Shown here in pieces: positions 34,954 to 44,722 of a DNA stretch of 64,000 nucleotides. A program made the position numbers and the translations under genes. The stretch is from assembly GCA_963788055.1 (NCBI GenBank), contig CAWBFA010000002.1:620001-684000 (forward strand), written 5' to 3'. The stretch comes from JACCTU01 sp963788055 (GTDB lineage: Bacteria > Actinomycetota > Thermoleophilia > Gaiellales > Gaiellaceae). The notes below the pieces were generated by a model, which saw only the letters and a program-made list of their open reading frames with translations, was not told where the DNA came from and did not search any database. Position 1 is the stretch's first letter; the number at the start of each line of letters is the position of its first letter.

Positions 34954-36181
34954 TCAACCGAGTGCCGAGAAGACGCCAAGAGCCGCGACGCAGACGCCGA
35001 TGAGCACGATCGTTGCGGCGGTCACCACGGTGCCGACGCGCCCGAGCGCATGCGCTCGCATCAGCTCGCGGTCGCGAGCGAGACCCAGCACGAGCACGAG
35101 CAACGGTACGAGCAGGATGGCGTTGAGCGCCTGGGTCAGGTAGAGCACCTGCACGAATGGCACGCCAGGCGCCACGACCAAGCCCGACGGCCGCGGCGAT
35201 GACGACGAAGTAGGTCATGTAGAAGAGCGGCGCGTCGCGGAACGAGTCGTCGAGCGCAGCCTCGGACCCGACCAGCTCGCTCACCGAGTATCCCGTCGAG
35301 AGCGGCAGGATCGCCGCTGCGATCAGACCTGCGCCGAGCAGCCCGGCCGCGAAGAGCACCGAGGCGAAGCGGCCGGCGACCGGCTCGAGCGCGACGGCCG
35401 CGTCGGCCGCATCCTCGATCGAGCGTCCCTGGACGTGCAGAGTCGCAGCGCAGGCGACGACGACGAAGAACCCGATGATCCCGGTCAACAGCGCGCCGAC
35501 GACGACGTCGACGCGCTCGTAGCCGAGATCGCGCGGATGGAGCCGCTTGTCGACGGCGTACGACTGGATGAACGCGAGGCCCCACGGTGCGAGCGTCGTC
35601 CCGACGACGGCGGTTGCCGCCAGCAGGGCCTCGTTCGTCGCGGGGAGCGTCGGCACGACGAGGCCACGTGCCGCGTCGCCCCAATCCGGGTGAGCGAGCA
35701 CGGCGGCGAAGACGTACGCCACGAACACCGAGCAGGCAGCGATGAGCACGTGCTCGATCCGCTTGAACGTCCCGCGCAGGACGAGCACCGCGATGGCGAC
35801 CGCAGCGGTCGGAGCCGAGAGCCAGCGCGGGACGTCGGCGAGCTCGAGCGCGGCCGCAATGCCGGCAAACGCCGCAGCCGCCGTTCCGATGTTCGCGATC
35901 AGGAGGGCAAGGAGCGCCGCGAAACCGATGCGGATTCCGTACCGGTACCGGATCAGACCTGAGAGGCCCTCGCCCGTGACGACGCCCATCCGCGCGCCGA
36001 GCTCGTGGAAGAGGATGAGCGCAGCCGTCGAAAGCGCCAGCACCCAGAGCAGCTGGTAGCCGTAGTCCGCGCCGAGAATCGAATAGGTCGTGATCCCGGC
36101 CGGGTCGTCGTCGGAGAGACCGGCGAGCAGGCCGGGGCCGGCGACCGCGGCCAGTGCGACCAACCCGCTACGGCGCAGCAT
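34954..36181 (-). CDS. NRAMP-family divalent metal transporter (one frameshift)
   Basis: About 410 residues with 11 or so membrane segments. TM1 has GLSDDDPAGITTYS; the usual NRAMP DPGN is DPAGI here, as in divergent NRAMP-related transporters that can carry Mg2+ or Mn2+. Later blocks are FHELGARMGVVTGEGLSGLIR and GTTLAPWGLAFIQSYAVDKRL. The first frame runs to about 35180. The last two membrane segments (VPFVQVLYLTQALNAILLVPLLV and GTVVTAATIVLIGVCVAALG) are in another frame ending at 34954. The ATG at 36181 lies inside the end of the PRC/MgtE_N gene, so the two are coupled. Metal specificity is unknown. Confidence 0.82.
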
Positions 36182-36814
36182 GCCGCCTGATCAGCCGGAA
36201 CGGGAACCGGCGCCGGCGGCGCCGGCGCACGTGCACAGGCCGTCGAACCTTGGCAATGACCTCCTCGCCGTGTGCGGGAGGCAGCTGCTCGACGAGGGTC
36301 GCGAGCTCGTCCTCGTCGAGCCGGTGAACCGCCGCCGCCGGGGCGGCGAGTTGAAGCGCGTGGGCCGGACGAGCGACGACGTGCAGCCGCTGCCAGTCGA
36401 CCTGGCGGCTAGCCAGACGGCGCGCAAGCGCGTGAAGACCAAACCGCCGAGCGAGCGCGCCCGTTCCGACGTCGACCGCGACCAGCCGGAGCTCGCCGGC
36501 GTCCTCGACGAGCTCGACGTCCCGACGCGTCGTAGACGCTTGCCGTCGAGATCGACGACCTGCGAGTCGAGCACGTGTCGCCCGAGCAGAAGGCCGCGCG
36601 GCGGCTCGGCGGACGTCGTGTCGCGCAGCCGGACCTCCGAGTCGAACGCCTGGACGGCACTCCAGGGATACCAACGGCCACGAACGGCGAGATGCGTGAC
36701 GAGGGGGTGCGCGTCGGCGAGTGACGCCGCGAGGTCGGCAACCTTTCCGACCCGCTCGCCTCCTGGGCCGATCACCGTCGTCCCGAGGACGTCGGACAAG
36801 CGGCGAGTGCGCAC
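36168..36814 (-). CDS. PRC-barrel plus MgtE N-terminal domain protein (one frameshift)
   Basis: About 215 residues. The N-terminal PRC-barrel part reads LSDVLGTTVIGPGGERVGKVADL and GRHVLDSQVVDLDGKRL. After a frame break near 36540 the other frame reads DVELVEDAGELRLVAVDVGTGALARRFG, then an MgtE_N-like helical part AVHRLDEDELATLVEQLPPAHGEEVIAKV and a very basic tail. In MgtE channels this domain senses magnesium. Here it is a separate protein whose gene overlaps the NRAMP gene, so it may regulate that transporter. The GTG start overlaps the stop of the acyl-CoA synthetase (TAGTG). Confidence 0.72.
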
Positions 36815-39462
36815 TACCAGGTCTTCGTCGGCGGCCGTACCGCGGTCAGCTTGACACGCATACGCGCGTCGACGGCGACGCAGCCCTCTGGCCCGACGAT
36901 CAACGGGTTGAGGTCGAGCTCGGCGACCTCCGGCAGGTCCTCACCGAGCGCGGAGAGCCGGTGGAGGACGTCGACGACGGCATCGGCGTCGGCGGCAGGC
37001 TTTCCCCGGTAGCCGCGCACGAGCGCGCCGGTCTTCCCTTCGAGCACGAGCTCTTGCGCGTCGACGTCTGTGAGCGGCGCGATCCGCACGCCGGCGTCGC
37101 CGATCAGCTCGGCCAGCACACCGCCCGGCCCTAACGCGATCAGCGGGCCGAACAACTCGTCCTGGACGAGCCCCGCCAGCAGCTCGGCGCTTCCGCTCCG
37201 CATCGGTTGAACGAGCACCGGGCCTCCGATCCGTGCGGCCGCCTCGCGCACGTCGTCCTCGGTCTGGAGGTCGAGCACGACGCCGCCGCTCTCCGTCTTG
37301 TGCGCTCCGGCGAGCGCGGTCTTCACGACGACGGGGAAGCCGAGCTCTGTCGCGAAGTGGGCGGCCTCGTCGGGAGTGCGCGCCACGCGCTGTTCGACGA
37401 CAGGGATTCCATAGGCCTCGAGCAGTGCGCGGGAGTCGTCGGGATCCAGCCAGAGGTCGGGAGAGCGCTCGAGCGCGGAAGAGACGATCCGACGCGCTCC
37501 GTCGCGGTCGATGACTTCCAGCGCCGGGATGCTGCCGGCCGGGCGGCGCAGCCACTCCGCGCGCGCAGCCGCCCTGCCGAGTGCGCGCGCGGCGGATTCG
37601 GGGTATCCGTACGAGGCGACGCCGGCTTCGAGGAGGGCCGGTGGGATTCCACGGGCGTCCATCACCGCGGCGACGATCGGCTTCTCGGCGCCCGCAGCGG
37701 CCTGGGCCACGGCGAGCGCGACCTGGTCGGCGGTCGCGGTGACCGGAGGCACGAAGAGCACGAGCACCGCGTCGACGCCGCGATCGTCCAGCAGGACCGG
37801 CAGCACGGCCTCGTACGTCGAAGCCGTCGCAGAACCGAGCATGTCGACGGGGTTCGCCACGCTCGCCTCGACGGGCAGGAGCTCGGAGAGCCGCGCCACG
37901 CTCTCGTCGGCCAACGTCGGCAGCTCGAGCCCGGCTGCCTCGCAGGCGTCGGCGGCGAGGATCCCGAGCCCTCCTGCGTTCGTCAGCACGGCGACGCGGC
38001 GGCCGCGCGGCAGGGACTGCTTCGACAGCAACACCGACGCGTCCACGAGCTCCTCGAGGGTCTCTGCTCGGATCACCCCGGCCTGGTGGAAGAGCGCTTC
38101 GACTGCCGCGTCCGAGCTCGTGAGCGCGGCGGTGTGGGAGCCTGCCGCCTTCGCGCCGGCGGAGGTGCGGCCGCTCTTGAGCGCGAGGATCGGCTTCGTG
38201 CGCGAGACCCGTCGCGCGATGCGCGCGAACTTCCGGGGGTTGCCGAACGACTCGAGGTAGAGCGCGATCAGGTTCGTGCTCTCGTCGTCCTCGAAGCGCT
38301 CGAGCAGGTCGTTCGACGAGACGTCCGCCTTGTTCCCGATCGAGACGAACGCCGAGAGTCCGATCCCGCGCGCGTCTGCCGCCTCGATGAGCGCGAGACC
38401 GAGCGCACCGCTCTGCGAGGAGAAGCCGATCGAGCCCCAGCGCGGTGCCTTGCCCGCGAACGTCGCGTTCAGGCGTTTCTCGGCAGACGCGATCCCGAGG
38501 CAGTTCGGGCCGATCATCCGCGCGCCGTGGGCGCGCACGAGCGCGAGCAGCCGGTCTTGGCGATCGGCGCCTTCCGATCCGACCTCTGCGAACCCCGCGG
38601 AGATGACGCAGAGCGCGCGAACGCCGTTCGCGAGCGCGTCTTCGGCCGCACCCAGCACGCGCTCGCCGGGGACGCAGATCACGGCCAGTTCGACCGGATC
38701 CGGGATCTCTGCAACCGCCTTGTAGCCCCGCACCCCGGCGACGGACTCGCCTTGGCGGTTGACCGGATACGCCGCGCCCGTGAAGTCGGCGGCGAGGACG
38801 TTCCGAAAGAGCTCGCCGCCGATCGAGCCGCGTCGCGGCGACGCGCCGACGACGGCGACCGACGAGGGCTCGAAAAACGGGCGGAGCGACGCGACCACAG
38901 CTTCGTGATCGCGGCTCTCGACGCTCTCGAGGTAGCGCTGGGTGGGCGCGATCGGGAAAGTCAGCTCGACCTCTCCCCCGGCGACGTCTCGAGTGACTGC
39001 GAAACCGACGGCCTCGAAGACGCCAAGCATTTGCCGATTGTCCGGAAGTACCTCAGCGACGAAGTGCTCGACGCCGAGCTCGCCCGCGCGAGCCGCGAGC
39101 TGCTCGAGCAGCCGCGTGCCGATCCCTCGGCGCTGGTAGTCGTCGGCCACGGCAAATGCGACCTCCGCGGCCTTCGGGTCGCGAAGCCGCGCGAAGTTCG
39201 CGACGGCCACGATCCGGTCGTCGACGCAACCGACCAGCGCGCCCGCTTCGTGTGCGTCGGCAGTCACCAGGGGCTCGACCAGTCGTGGGCCGATCTCCGG
39301 AAAGCCGTGGAACCGTCGGTAGAGACTCTCCTGCGAGAGGCCGATAAAGAACGCGAGCAGCGCGTCCGCATCGTCGGGGCCGGGCGAGCGCAGGCGCAGG
39401 GTCCTCCCGTCTCGAAGGATGACGTCGAGGGGCTGTGCCGTCACCATGGCCATAGTGCGCAT
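36814..39462 (-). CDS. GNAT acetyltransferase fused to ADP-forming acyl-CoA synthetase (acetate-CoA ligase/Pat-like)
   Basis: About 882 residues. Residues about 5-165 are a GNAT domain: LRSPGPDDADALLAFF, LYRRFHGFP and the acetyl-CoA loop DDYQRRGIGTRLLEQL. Then comes a CoA-binding domain (SVAVVGASPRRGSIG, then YPVNR), ligase domains (IGPNCLGIAS, FSSQSGALG, then AGSHTAALTSSD with the phospho-histidine of ADP-forming ligases), and a C-terminal ATP-grasp domain (LLEAYGIPVVEQ, FPVVVKTALAGAHKTESGGV, ELDLNPLIV). The N-terminal GNAT order is that of the Streptomyces-type protein acetyltransferases. Because the histidine is kept, acetyl-CoA + ADP + Pi to acetate + ATP may also be possible. The start is uncertain among ATGs at 39462, 39453 and 39447. 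Confidence 0.85.
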   Translation of the reverse strand: MRTMAMVTAQPLDVILRDGRTLRLRSPGPDDADALLAFFIGLSQESLYRRFHGFPEIGPRLVEPLVTADAHEAGALVGCVDDRIVAVANFARLRDPKAAEVAFAVADDYQRRGIGTRLLEQLAARAGELGVEHFVAEVLPDNRQMLGVFEAVGFAVTRDVAGGEVELTFPIAPTQRYLESVESRDHEAVVASLRPFFEPSSVAVVGASPRRGSIGGELFRNVLAADFTGAAYPVNRQGESVAGVRGYKAVAEIPDPVELAVICVPGERVLGAAEDALANGVRALCVISAGFAEVGSEGADRQDRLLALVRAHGARMIGPNCLGIASAEKRLNATFAGKAPRWGSIGFSSQSGALGLALIEAADARGIGLSAFVSIGNKADVSSNDLLERFEDDESTNLIALYLESFGNPRKFARIARRVSRTKPILALKSGRTSAGAKAAGSHTAALTSSDAAVEALFHQAGVIRAETLEELVDASVLLSKQSLPRGRRVAVLTNAGGLGILAADACEAAGLELPTLADESVARLSELLPVEASVANPVDMLGSATASTYEAVLPVLLDDRGVDAVLVLFVPPVTATADQVALAVAQAAAGAEKPIVAAVMDARGIPPALLEAGVASYGYPESAARALGRAAARAEWLRRPAGSIPALEVIDRDGARRIVSSALERSPDLWLDPDDSRALLEAYGIPVVEQRVARTPDEAAHFATELGFPVVVKTALAGAHKTESGGVVLDLQTEDDVREAAARIGGPVLVQPMRSGSAELLAGLVQDELFGPLIALGPGGVLAELIGDAGVRIAPLTDVDAQELVLEGKTGALVRGYRGKPAADADAVVDVLHRLSALGEDLPEVAELDLNPLIVGPEGCVAVDARMRVKLTAVRPPTKTW

Positions 39463-39575
39463 CTTCGCGCAGGCGAGACCCGACCCGTCTCGTAGAAAGC
39501 CGCACAACTGTTCCGCGCCGGCTCCGATGCCCGCCTGATACGGCCGGCCGAGACTCCCTGCAAAAGGAGGCGCTA

Positions 39576-40664
39576 ATGGAAGCGCTCGTATATAACGGTC
39601 CGGGCAAGCGGGCCTGGGAGTCCGTGCCCGATCCAACGCTCGAGGTCCCGACCGACGCGATCGTTCGCATCGACACCGCGACGATCTGCGGGACCGATCT
39701 GCACATCCTCAAGGGCGACGTTCCCGAGGTGACGCCGGGCACGATCCTGGGACACGAGGCCGTCGGGACGATCGAGGAGGTGGGCAGCGCCGTCACGAGC
39801 TTCGTGCCCGGTGACCGCGTGCTCCTCTCCTGCATCACCGCCTGCGGCCGGTGCCGCTTCTGCAAGGAGGCGCACTACGGCCTCTGCACGGGCGGCGGCG
39901 GCTGGATCCTCGGCCACCTGATCGACGGCGTGCAGGCGGAGTACGCCCGCATCCCGTTCGTCGACACGTCGGCGTACAAGGTGCCCGAGTTCCTGACCGA
40001 CGAGCAGGTGTTGTTCCTCGCCGACATCCTCCCGACGTCCTTCGAGGTCGGGATCCTGAACGGCCGCGTGAAGCCGGGCGACGTCGTCGCGATCGTCGGC
40101 GCAGGCCCGATCGGCCTGGCCGCCGTGCTCACGGCGAAGCTGTTCACGCCGGCGACGATCGTCGTGATCGACCTGGCGGACAAGAGGCTCGAGCTGGCGA
40201 AGAGCTTCGGAGCCGACCTGACGATCAACAACGGCAATGAGGACGCAGTCGCTCGCATCATGGAGCTGACGGAAGGCCTCGGAGCCGACGTGGCGATCGA
40301 GGCGGTCGGCGTGCCGCAGACGTTCGAGCTCTGCACGGAGCTCGTCCGCCCAGGGGGCACCGTCGCGAACGTCGGCGTCCACGGCCATCCGGCGACCCTG
40401 CACCTGGAGAAGCTCTGGATCCGCGACATCACGATGACGACGGGGCTCGTCGACACGTTCTCGACGCCGACCCTGCTGAAGCTGATCGCGGAGGGCCGGC
40501 TCGACGGAACGCCGTTCACGACGCACCGGTTCAAGTTGAGCGAGGCCATGGAGGCGTACGACGTCTTCGGCGCAGCTGCCGAGACGAACGCGCTCAAGGT
40601 CGTGCTCGAGGGCGAGAAGGCGCCGCTGAAGGCGAAGGAAGAGCTGGCCGCCGCCGTCGCGTAG
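39576..40664 (+). CDS. zinc-dependent alcohol dehydrogenase
   Basis: A 362-residue medium-chain dehydrogenase. The catalytic zinc ligands are in TICGTDLHI and LGHEAVG; the structural zinc cysteines are in CITACGRCRFCKEAHYGLC. The NAD site is VAIVGAGPIGLAAVLTAKL and the coenzyme acidic residue is in IVVIDLADKRLE. The ATG follows AAAAGGAGG. Gene order (divergent from the ADP-forming ligase, upstream of malic enzyme) suggests ethanol or other alcohol turnover as an electron sink. Complete and in frame. Confidence 0.93.
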   Translation: MEALVYNGPGKRAWESVPDPTLEVPTDAIVRIDTATICGTDLHILKGDVPEVTPGTILGHEAVGTIEEVGSAVTSFVPGDRVLLSCITACGRCRFCKEAHYGLCTGGGGWILGHLIDGVQAEYARIPFVDTSAYKVPEFLTDEQVLFLADILPTSFEVGILNGRVKPGDVVAIVGAGPIGLAAVLTAKLFTPATIVVIDLADKRLELAKSFGADLTINNGNEDAVARIMELTEGLGADVAIEAVGVPQTFELCTELVRPGGTVANVGVHGHPATLHLEKLWIRDITMTTGLVDTFSTPTLLKLIAEGRLDGTPFTTHRFKLSEAMEAYDVFGAAAETNALKVVLEGEKAPLKAKEELAAAVA

Positions 40665-40693
40665 GCGGCCTGGCGAACTACGGACGAGAGATC

Positions 40694-40723
40694 CGGCGGC
40701 GCGCGGATGTTTGCGCGCCGCCG
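40694..40723 (+). terminator. strong GC hairpin after the alcohol dehydrogenase gene
   Basis: An 11-pair stem CGGCGGCGCGC / GCGCGCCGCCG with an eight-base loop, 29 bases after the stop codon. No T-run follows. Likely transcript end or mRNA-stabilising hairpin. Confidence 0.5.
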
Positions 40724-40759
40724 CCGCGTCACGCTGAGCAGAACGTCAGGAGGTATGTG

Positions 40760-40825
40760 ATGACAGCTGTGTTCTGGACGATCGTGGTGTACGTCTGTAG
40801 TGACCACCATCAGCCTCAGCACTGA
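40760..40825 (+). CDS. possible 21-residue leader peptide before malic enzyme
   Basis: The best ribosome site in this gap, AGGAGGT, precedes an ATG at 40760 that opens MTAVFWTIVVYVC and stops at 40825. It overlaps the GTG (40800) taken as the malic enzyme start. It could be a short hydrophobic peptide or the damaged start of a longer small membrane protein. Given the many indels in this stretch, confidence is low. Confidence 0.25.
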   Translation: MTAVFWTIVVYVCSDHHQPQH

Positions 40826-42244
40826 CCGCGCCGATGCATCGGCGGCGATCCACCCGTCCGCTCTCGTTCAGCACGACTGTGCGAGTCCGGCTCGAGAACC
40901 ACCCGGGAGCGTTCGCCGGGCTCGCTCGTGCGATCGCCGACGCAGGCGGGCTGCTCGGTGCGATCGACCTCGTCCGCGTCGAAGGCGACACGAAGGTCCG
41001 CGACGTCACGATCCTCGCCGGCGACGCTCGCACGCGGAGCACATCGTCGATGCCGTCCGCAGCGCCGACGGAGTCCGCGTGCTCAGCGTTTCCGACCGGA
41101 CGTTCCTGATCCACCTCGGCGGCAAGATCGAGATGACGCCAAGAGCCCCTGAAGACGCGCGACGACCTCTCGATGGCGTACACGCCCGGCGTCGCACGCG
41201 TCTCGCAGGCGATCGCCGACGACCGTCGAAGGCCTGGACGCTGACGATCAAGCAGAACACGGTCGCGGTCGTCAGCGACGGCACCGCGGTGCTCGGGCTC
41301 GGGGACATCGGCCCGGAGGCCGCGATGCCGGTGATGGAGGGCAAGGCCCTCCTCTTCAAGGAGTTCGGCGGAGTCGACGCCTGGCCGATCTGCCTCGCGA
41401 CCAAGTACCCCGACGAGATCGTCTCGATCGTCAAGGCGATCGCACCCGGCTTCGGTGGGATCAACCTCGAGGACATTTCGGCGCCACACTGCTTCGAGAT
41501 CGAGGACCGACTGCGGCGCGAGCTGGACATCCCCGTCTTCCACGACGACCAGCACGGCACGGCCGTGGTCGTGCTCGCGGCGCTGCTGAACGCGCGCGGG
41601 TCGTCGGGAAGGAGCCGCGGATGTCAAGGTCGTGGTGACTGGCGTCGGAGCGGCGGGCATGGCGATCACGCGCATGCTGCGGTCGGCTGGAGTCGACGAC
41701 ATCGTCGGTGCGACCGCGCGGGAACGGTCTATACCGGGCGCGCCGGGCTCAGCGCGATCAAGGCGTCCTACGCTCTGCTCGACGAACCGCGCGGCCGGCG
41801 CGGCACCGCCGACGAGTGCTCGGGGCGCCGACGTCTACATCGGGGTGTCGGGCCCGGCGCCGTCACGCCCGAAGCGTCGCACGATGGCCGACGATGCCAT
41901 CGTCTTCGCGATGCCGAACCCGACCCCCGAGGTCGCGCCGGCGACGACGAGTCGGCGCGTCATCGCGACTGGTCGCTCCGACTACCCGAACCAGATCAAC
42001 AACGTCCTCTCCTTCCCCGGGATCTTCCGCGGCGCGCTCGACGCTCGCGCCTCCGAGATCACGGAGGCGATGAAGCTTGCCGCCGCGACGGCGATCGCGG
42101 AGGTGATCCCAGCCGACCACCTCGCACGTCGACTACATCGTGCCGAGCGTGTTCGACCGAGAGGTCGCACCGTCGGTCGCCGCCGCGGTCGCCGCGGCAG
42201 CGGAGCGGTCGGGTGTTGCGCGCAAGCCACGCCGCCGGCGCTAG
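40800..42244 (+). pseudogene. NAD-dependent malic enzyme with N-terminal ACT-like domain, many frameshifts
   Basis: Oxidative decarboxylation of malate to pyruvate. The protein can be followed through at least six frame changes: an ACT-like start (TVRVRLENHPGAFAGLARAI, then GAIDLVRVEGDTKVRDVTIL), SDRTFLIHLGGKIE, LSMAYTPGVARVSQAIADD, then the long in-frame core VSDGTAVLGLGDIGPEAAMPVMEGKALLF (quoted in part: GLGDIGPEAAMPVMEG) and VFHDDQHGTAVVVLAALLNA. Then come the NAD site VVVTGVGAAGMAITRML, YIGVSGP, FAMPNPTPEV, NQINNVLSFPGIFRGALD, and an end at the TAG 42242-42244. All key motifs survive, so indel errors are likelier than decay. The T/G tract follows three bases after the stop. Confidence 0.75.
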
Positions 42245-42245
42245 A

Positions 42246-42321
<76 letters not shown>

Positions 42322-42337
42322 AGGTGACTCGGGAAAT

Positions 42338-43076
42338 ATGTTATGGAACCGATCTCCCGAAGGACTGCTCGTGCACGAGATGTCACTGATCGCCGTAGCG
42401 ATGCTGCTCTACTTCGGCGTCCGAAACCTCACGGCGGGGAACGCGGGCGTCGCGTTCTCGAACGCTGAACGGATCTTGCGGTTCGAGCACTGGGCTCACC
42501 TCGACTGGGAGCGCGGACTCCAGGCCGCGGTGATCGACAGCGACATGCTCGTGAACTTCACGAACTGGGTCTACATCTGGGGCCACTGGCCCGTCATCCT
42601 CCCCACAGCGCTCGCGCTGTTCCTGTGGCGCCGCGAGCGGTACTACGTGCTCCGGAACGCGTTTTTCGTGTCGGGCGCGATCGGGTTCCTGTTCTTCGCG
42701 CTCCTACCGGTGGCGCCGCCCCGGCTGTTCGAGCTCGGGCTCGTGGACACGGTCACGAGCCAGTCGAGCTCGTACCGGCCCTCCAGCCGCCCGGGCTGAC
42801 GAATCAGTACGCAGCGTTCCCCAGCCTCCATGTGGGCTGGAATGTGCTCCTCGGGGTCGTCGTGTTGACTGCGACGAGGTCGCGCGTCTTACGGTTCCTC
42901 GCGGTCGCAGGGCCGCTCGCGATGGCGTTCGCGGTCGTCGCGACGGCGAACCACTTTGTCGTGGACGTCGGGGCCGGGATCGCGGTCGTCCTGATCGGGC
43001 TGATGGTCCCTGCGACGGCGGCGAAGCGTCGCACCTCCCCCCCCCTCCACCCCGCCGCTATCGTGGCCGGACTTGC
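42338..43076 (+). pseudogene. PAP2-superfamily membrane phosphatase/phosphotransferase, frameshifted
   Basis: Six or so membrane segments of a PAP2 protein of the inositol-phosphotransferase/phosphatase kind. The first frame (42338 to about 42770) gives ANWVYIWGHWPV-like FTNWVYIWGHWPVILPTALALF, then NAFFVSGAIGFLFFALLPVAPPRL and LVDTVTSQSSSYR. The second frame gives LQPPGLTNQYAAFPSLHVGWN and VVATANHFVVDVGAG, which hold the catalytic PSLH and H-x3-D motifs. A frame change lies near 42770. The end is set just after a run of nine C (43041-43049), where the frame may slip again. The start is uncertain because of the homopolymer tract upstream. It acts on lipid phosphates at the outer face of the membrane. 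Confidence 0.68.
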
Positions 43077-43734
43077 GAAAGACAACGGGCACCCCCACCC
43101 TCCGCCCCTTCGTGATCGCCCATCGCTTCGGCAACCGGCTCGACGCGCTGCGCGACGCGGAGCACCTCGGCGTCCCGTGCGTCGAAGCTGACCTCCGCCT
43201 GTTCCGCGGCCGGGTCGAGGTTCGGCACCGAAGCGCTCGGCCCGTTGCCGCTGTTCTGGTACGCTGGCGGGTGGCGGCGCCCTGGTCGCCGCGCCTCGCG
43301 CTCGAGGAGCTCCTCCGCGCGACCGCACCGCAAACCGAACTGGTGCTCGACCTCAAGGGCAGCAACACCGTCTCGGTCGCCTGGTCGCCGAAGCGATCGC
43401 GCCCCATCTCCCGCGCCGGCGGTTCATCGTCTGCGCGCGCGCGGCGAGCCAGCTCGAGCCGTTCCGGGAGCCGCCGGTTCGCCGCTTCGAGTCCGTCGGA
43501 AACACCCGCCAGCTCCGACGGCTGTTGCGCCGCGGCACAGCCGCGCACGGCGTGTCGATCCACGCGCGCCTGCTCGACGAGGGCGTCGTCCAGCAGCTGC
43601 GCGGACTGACCGAGGTGATCTTCACGTGGCCGGTGAACCGGGTCGAGGACGCCGCCGCCCTCGCCGCCCTCGGCGTGGACGGGCTGATCAGCGATGCGCC
43701 GAACCTGCTGCTCGCGGAAGGTGCGCGGGCGTGA
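43073..43734 (+). pseudogene. glycerophosphodiester phosphodiesterase-like protein, frameshifted
   Basis: A GDPD-type TIM-barrel protein of about 220 residues spread over several frames. The pieces are PFVIAHRFGNRLDALRDAEHLGVPCVEADLRLFRGRVEV (start, here in part AHRFGNRLDALRDAEHLG), LALEELLRATAPQTELVLDLKG, then FIVCARAASQLEPFRE, and finally HGVSIHARLLDEGVVQQLRG and VFTWPVN-like IFTWPVNRVEDAAALAALGVDG with ISDAP at the end. The usual HRG reads HRF. TTG start at 43073; the stop at 43734 overlaps the next GTG. With the PAP2 and flippase genes it forms a lipid-metabolism group. Confidence 0.65.
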
Positions 43735-44722
43735 TCGCCGCGTTTCTCGATCACGCCGCGACGCTCGCCGGTCAGTTCGAGTCCCTCGACGGTAGGTTCC
43801 TTCTCGGGGCGCTCGTTCTCCAGGTGTCGAACCTTGCGCTGCGCGGCTTCGCCTGGCGAAACGTCCTTGCCGCCGCCTATCCGGGGCGGCGGGTGTCGTA
43901 CTTGTCGGTCGCCGGCTCGTACGTCGCCGGCGTCGCGCTCAACACGTTCACCCCGGGCCGCGCGGGCGAGCTCGCGAAGGTGCTGCTCGTGCGGACGCGG
44001 TCGCCGGCTCCACGGTGCCGACGCTCGCCGCAGCGCTCTCGGTCGTGCTCGTCTTCGACGCGCTCGTCGGAGGCGGGCTCGTCGCCGCACTGTTGGCCGG
44101 CGGGCCGCGCCCGGCATTCCGGGGCCGGGTGCCGGGCCCGTCCTACCGGCGGCGCCGGAGCCCTCGTCGCGCTCGCCGTCACCCTCGCCGCGCGACGCTC
44201 GACCCGCGCCCGCCAACTCCTGGCGCGGGCCTGGACAGGCGTCGCAGTCGTCCGCACCCCGGGTCGCTACCTCCGGGGCGTTGCGCTGGTCCAGCTCGGG
44301 GCGTGGGCGTGCCGGATCGGTGTGGTGATGCTCGTGCTCGCCGCGTTCGGGATCCGCCGACGCCGACGTCCGCCGTGCTCGTGCTCGTCGCGGGAGGAAT
44401 CTCGACCGCCGTCCCCGTACCGGGCGGGGGCGGGGCACAGCAGGTGCTCGTCGCGTACGCGCTCCACAGTACCGTCTCGCTGAGCCAGGCGGTCTCGTTC
44501 TCCATCGGCATGCAGGCGGGCGTCGCACTCGTGAACACGCTCGTCGGGCTCACCGCGCTGATGCTGATGTTCAGGACATTCAGGCCGGCGGCGGCAGTGC
44601 GTTCCGCGCGGGCGGTCGCGCGCGACCGCGGCGGGCCGAACGTACCAGGGCTCCGCCGAAGGGTCGTTCGGTGCGTTCGCGAGCACACGCTGCCAGCGCA
44701 CCGTGCGCAGCACGACCAATAG
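43731..44722 (+). pseudogene. lysylphosphatidylglycerol synthase TM-region/flippase-like membrane protein (UPF0104), frameshifted
   Basis: An LPG_synthase_TM (PF03706-type) integral membrane protein. Pieces in order: LALRGFAWRNVLAAAYPGRRV, SYVAGVALNTFTPGRAGELAKVLLVR, ALSVVLVFDALVGGGLVAALLAGG, then RYLRGVALVQLGAWACRIGVVMLVLAAFGI, then LVLVAGGISTAVPVPGGGGAQQVLV and SFSIGMQAGVALVNTLVGLTALML. At least three frame changes occur between 43990 and 44360. The visible stop is at 44722, but the gene probably ends earlier because the convergent homologue overlaps. The family moves or flips lipids or lipid-linked sugars. Confidence 0.65.

Noticed and set aside
37207..39495. 762-codon plus-strand open frame opposite the acyl-CoA synthetase
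   Set aside because: Antisense of a complete, motif-rich gene; no family resemblance.
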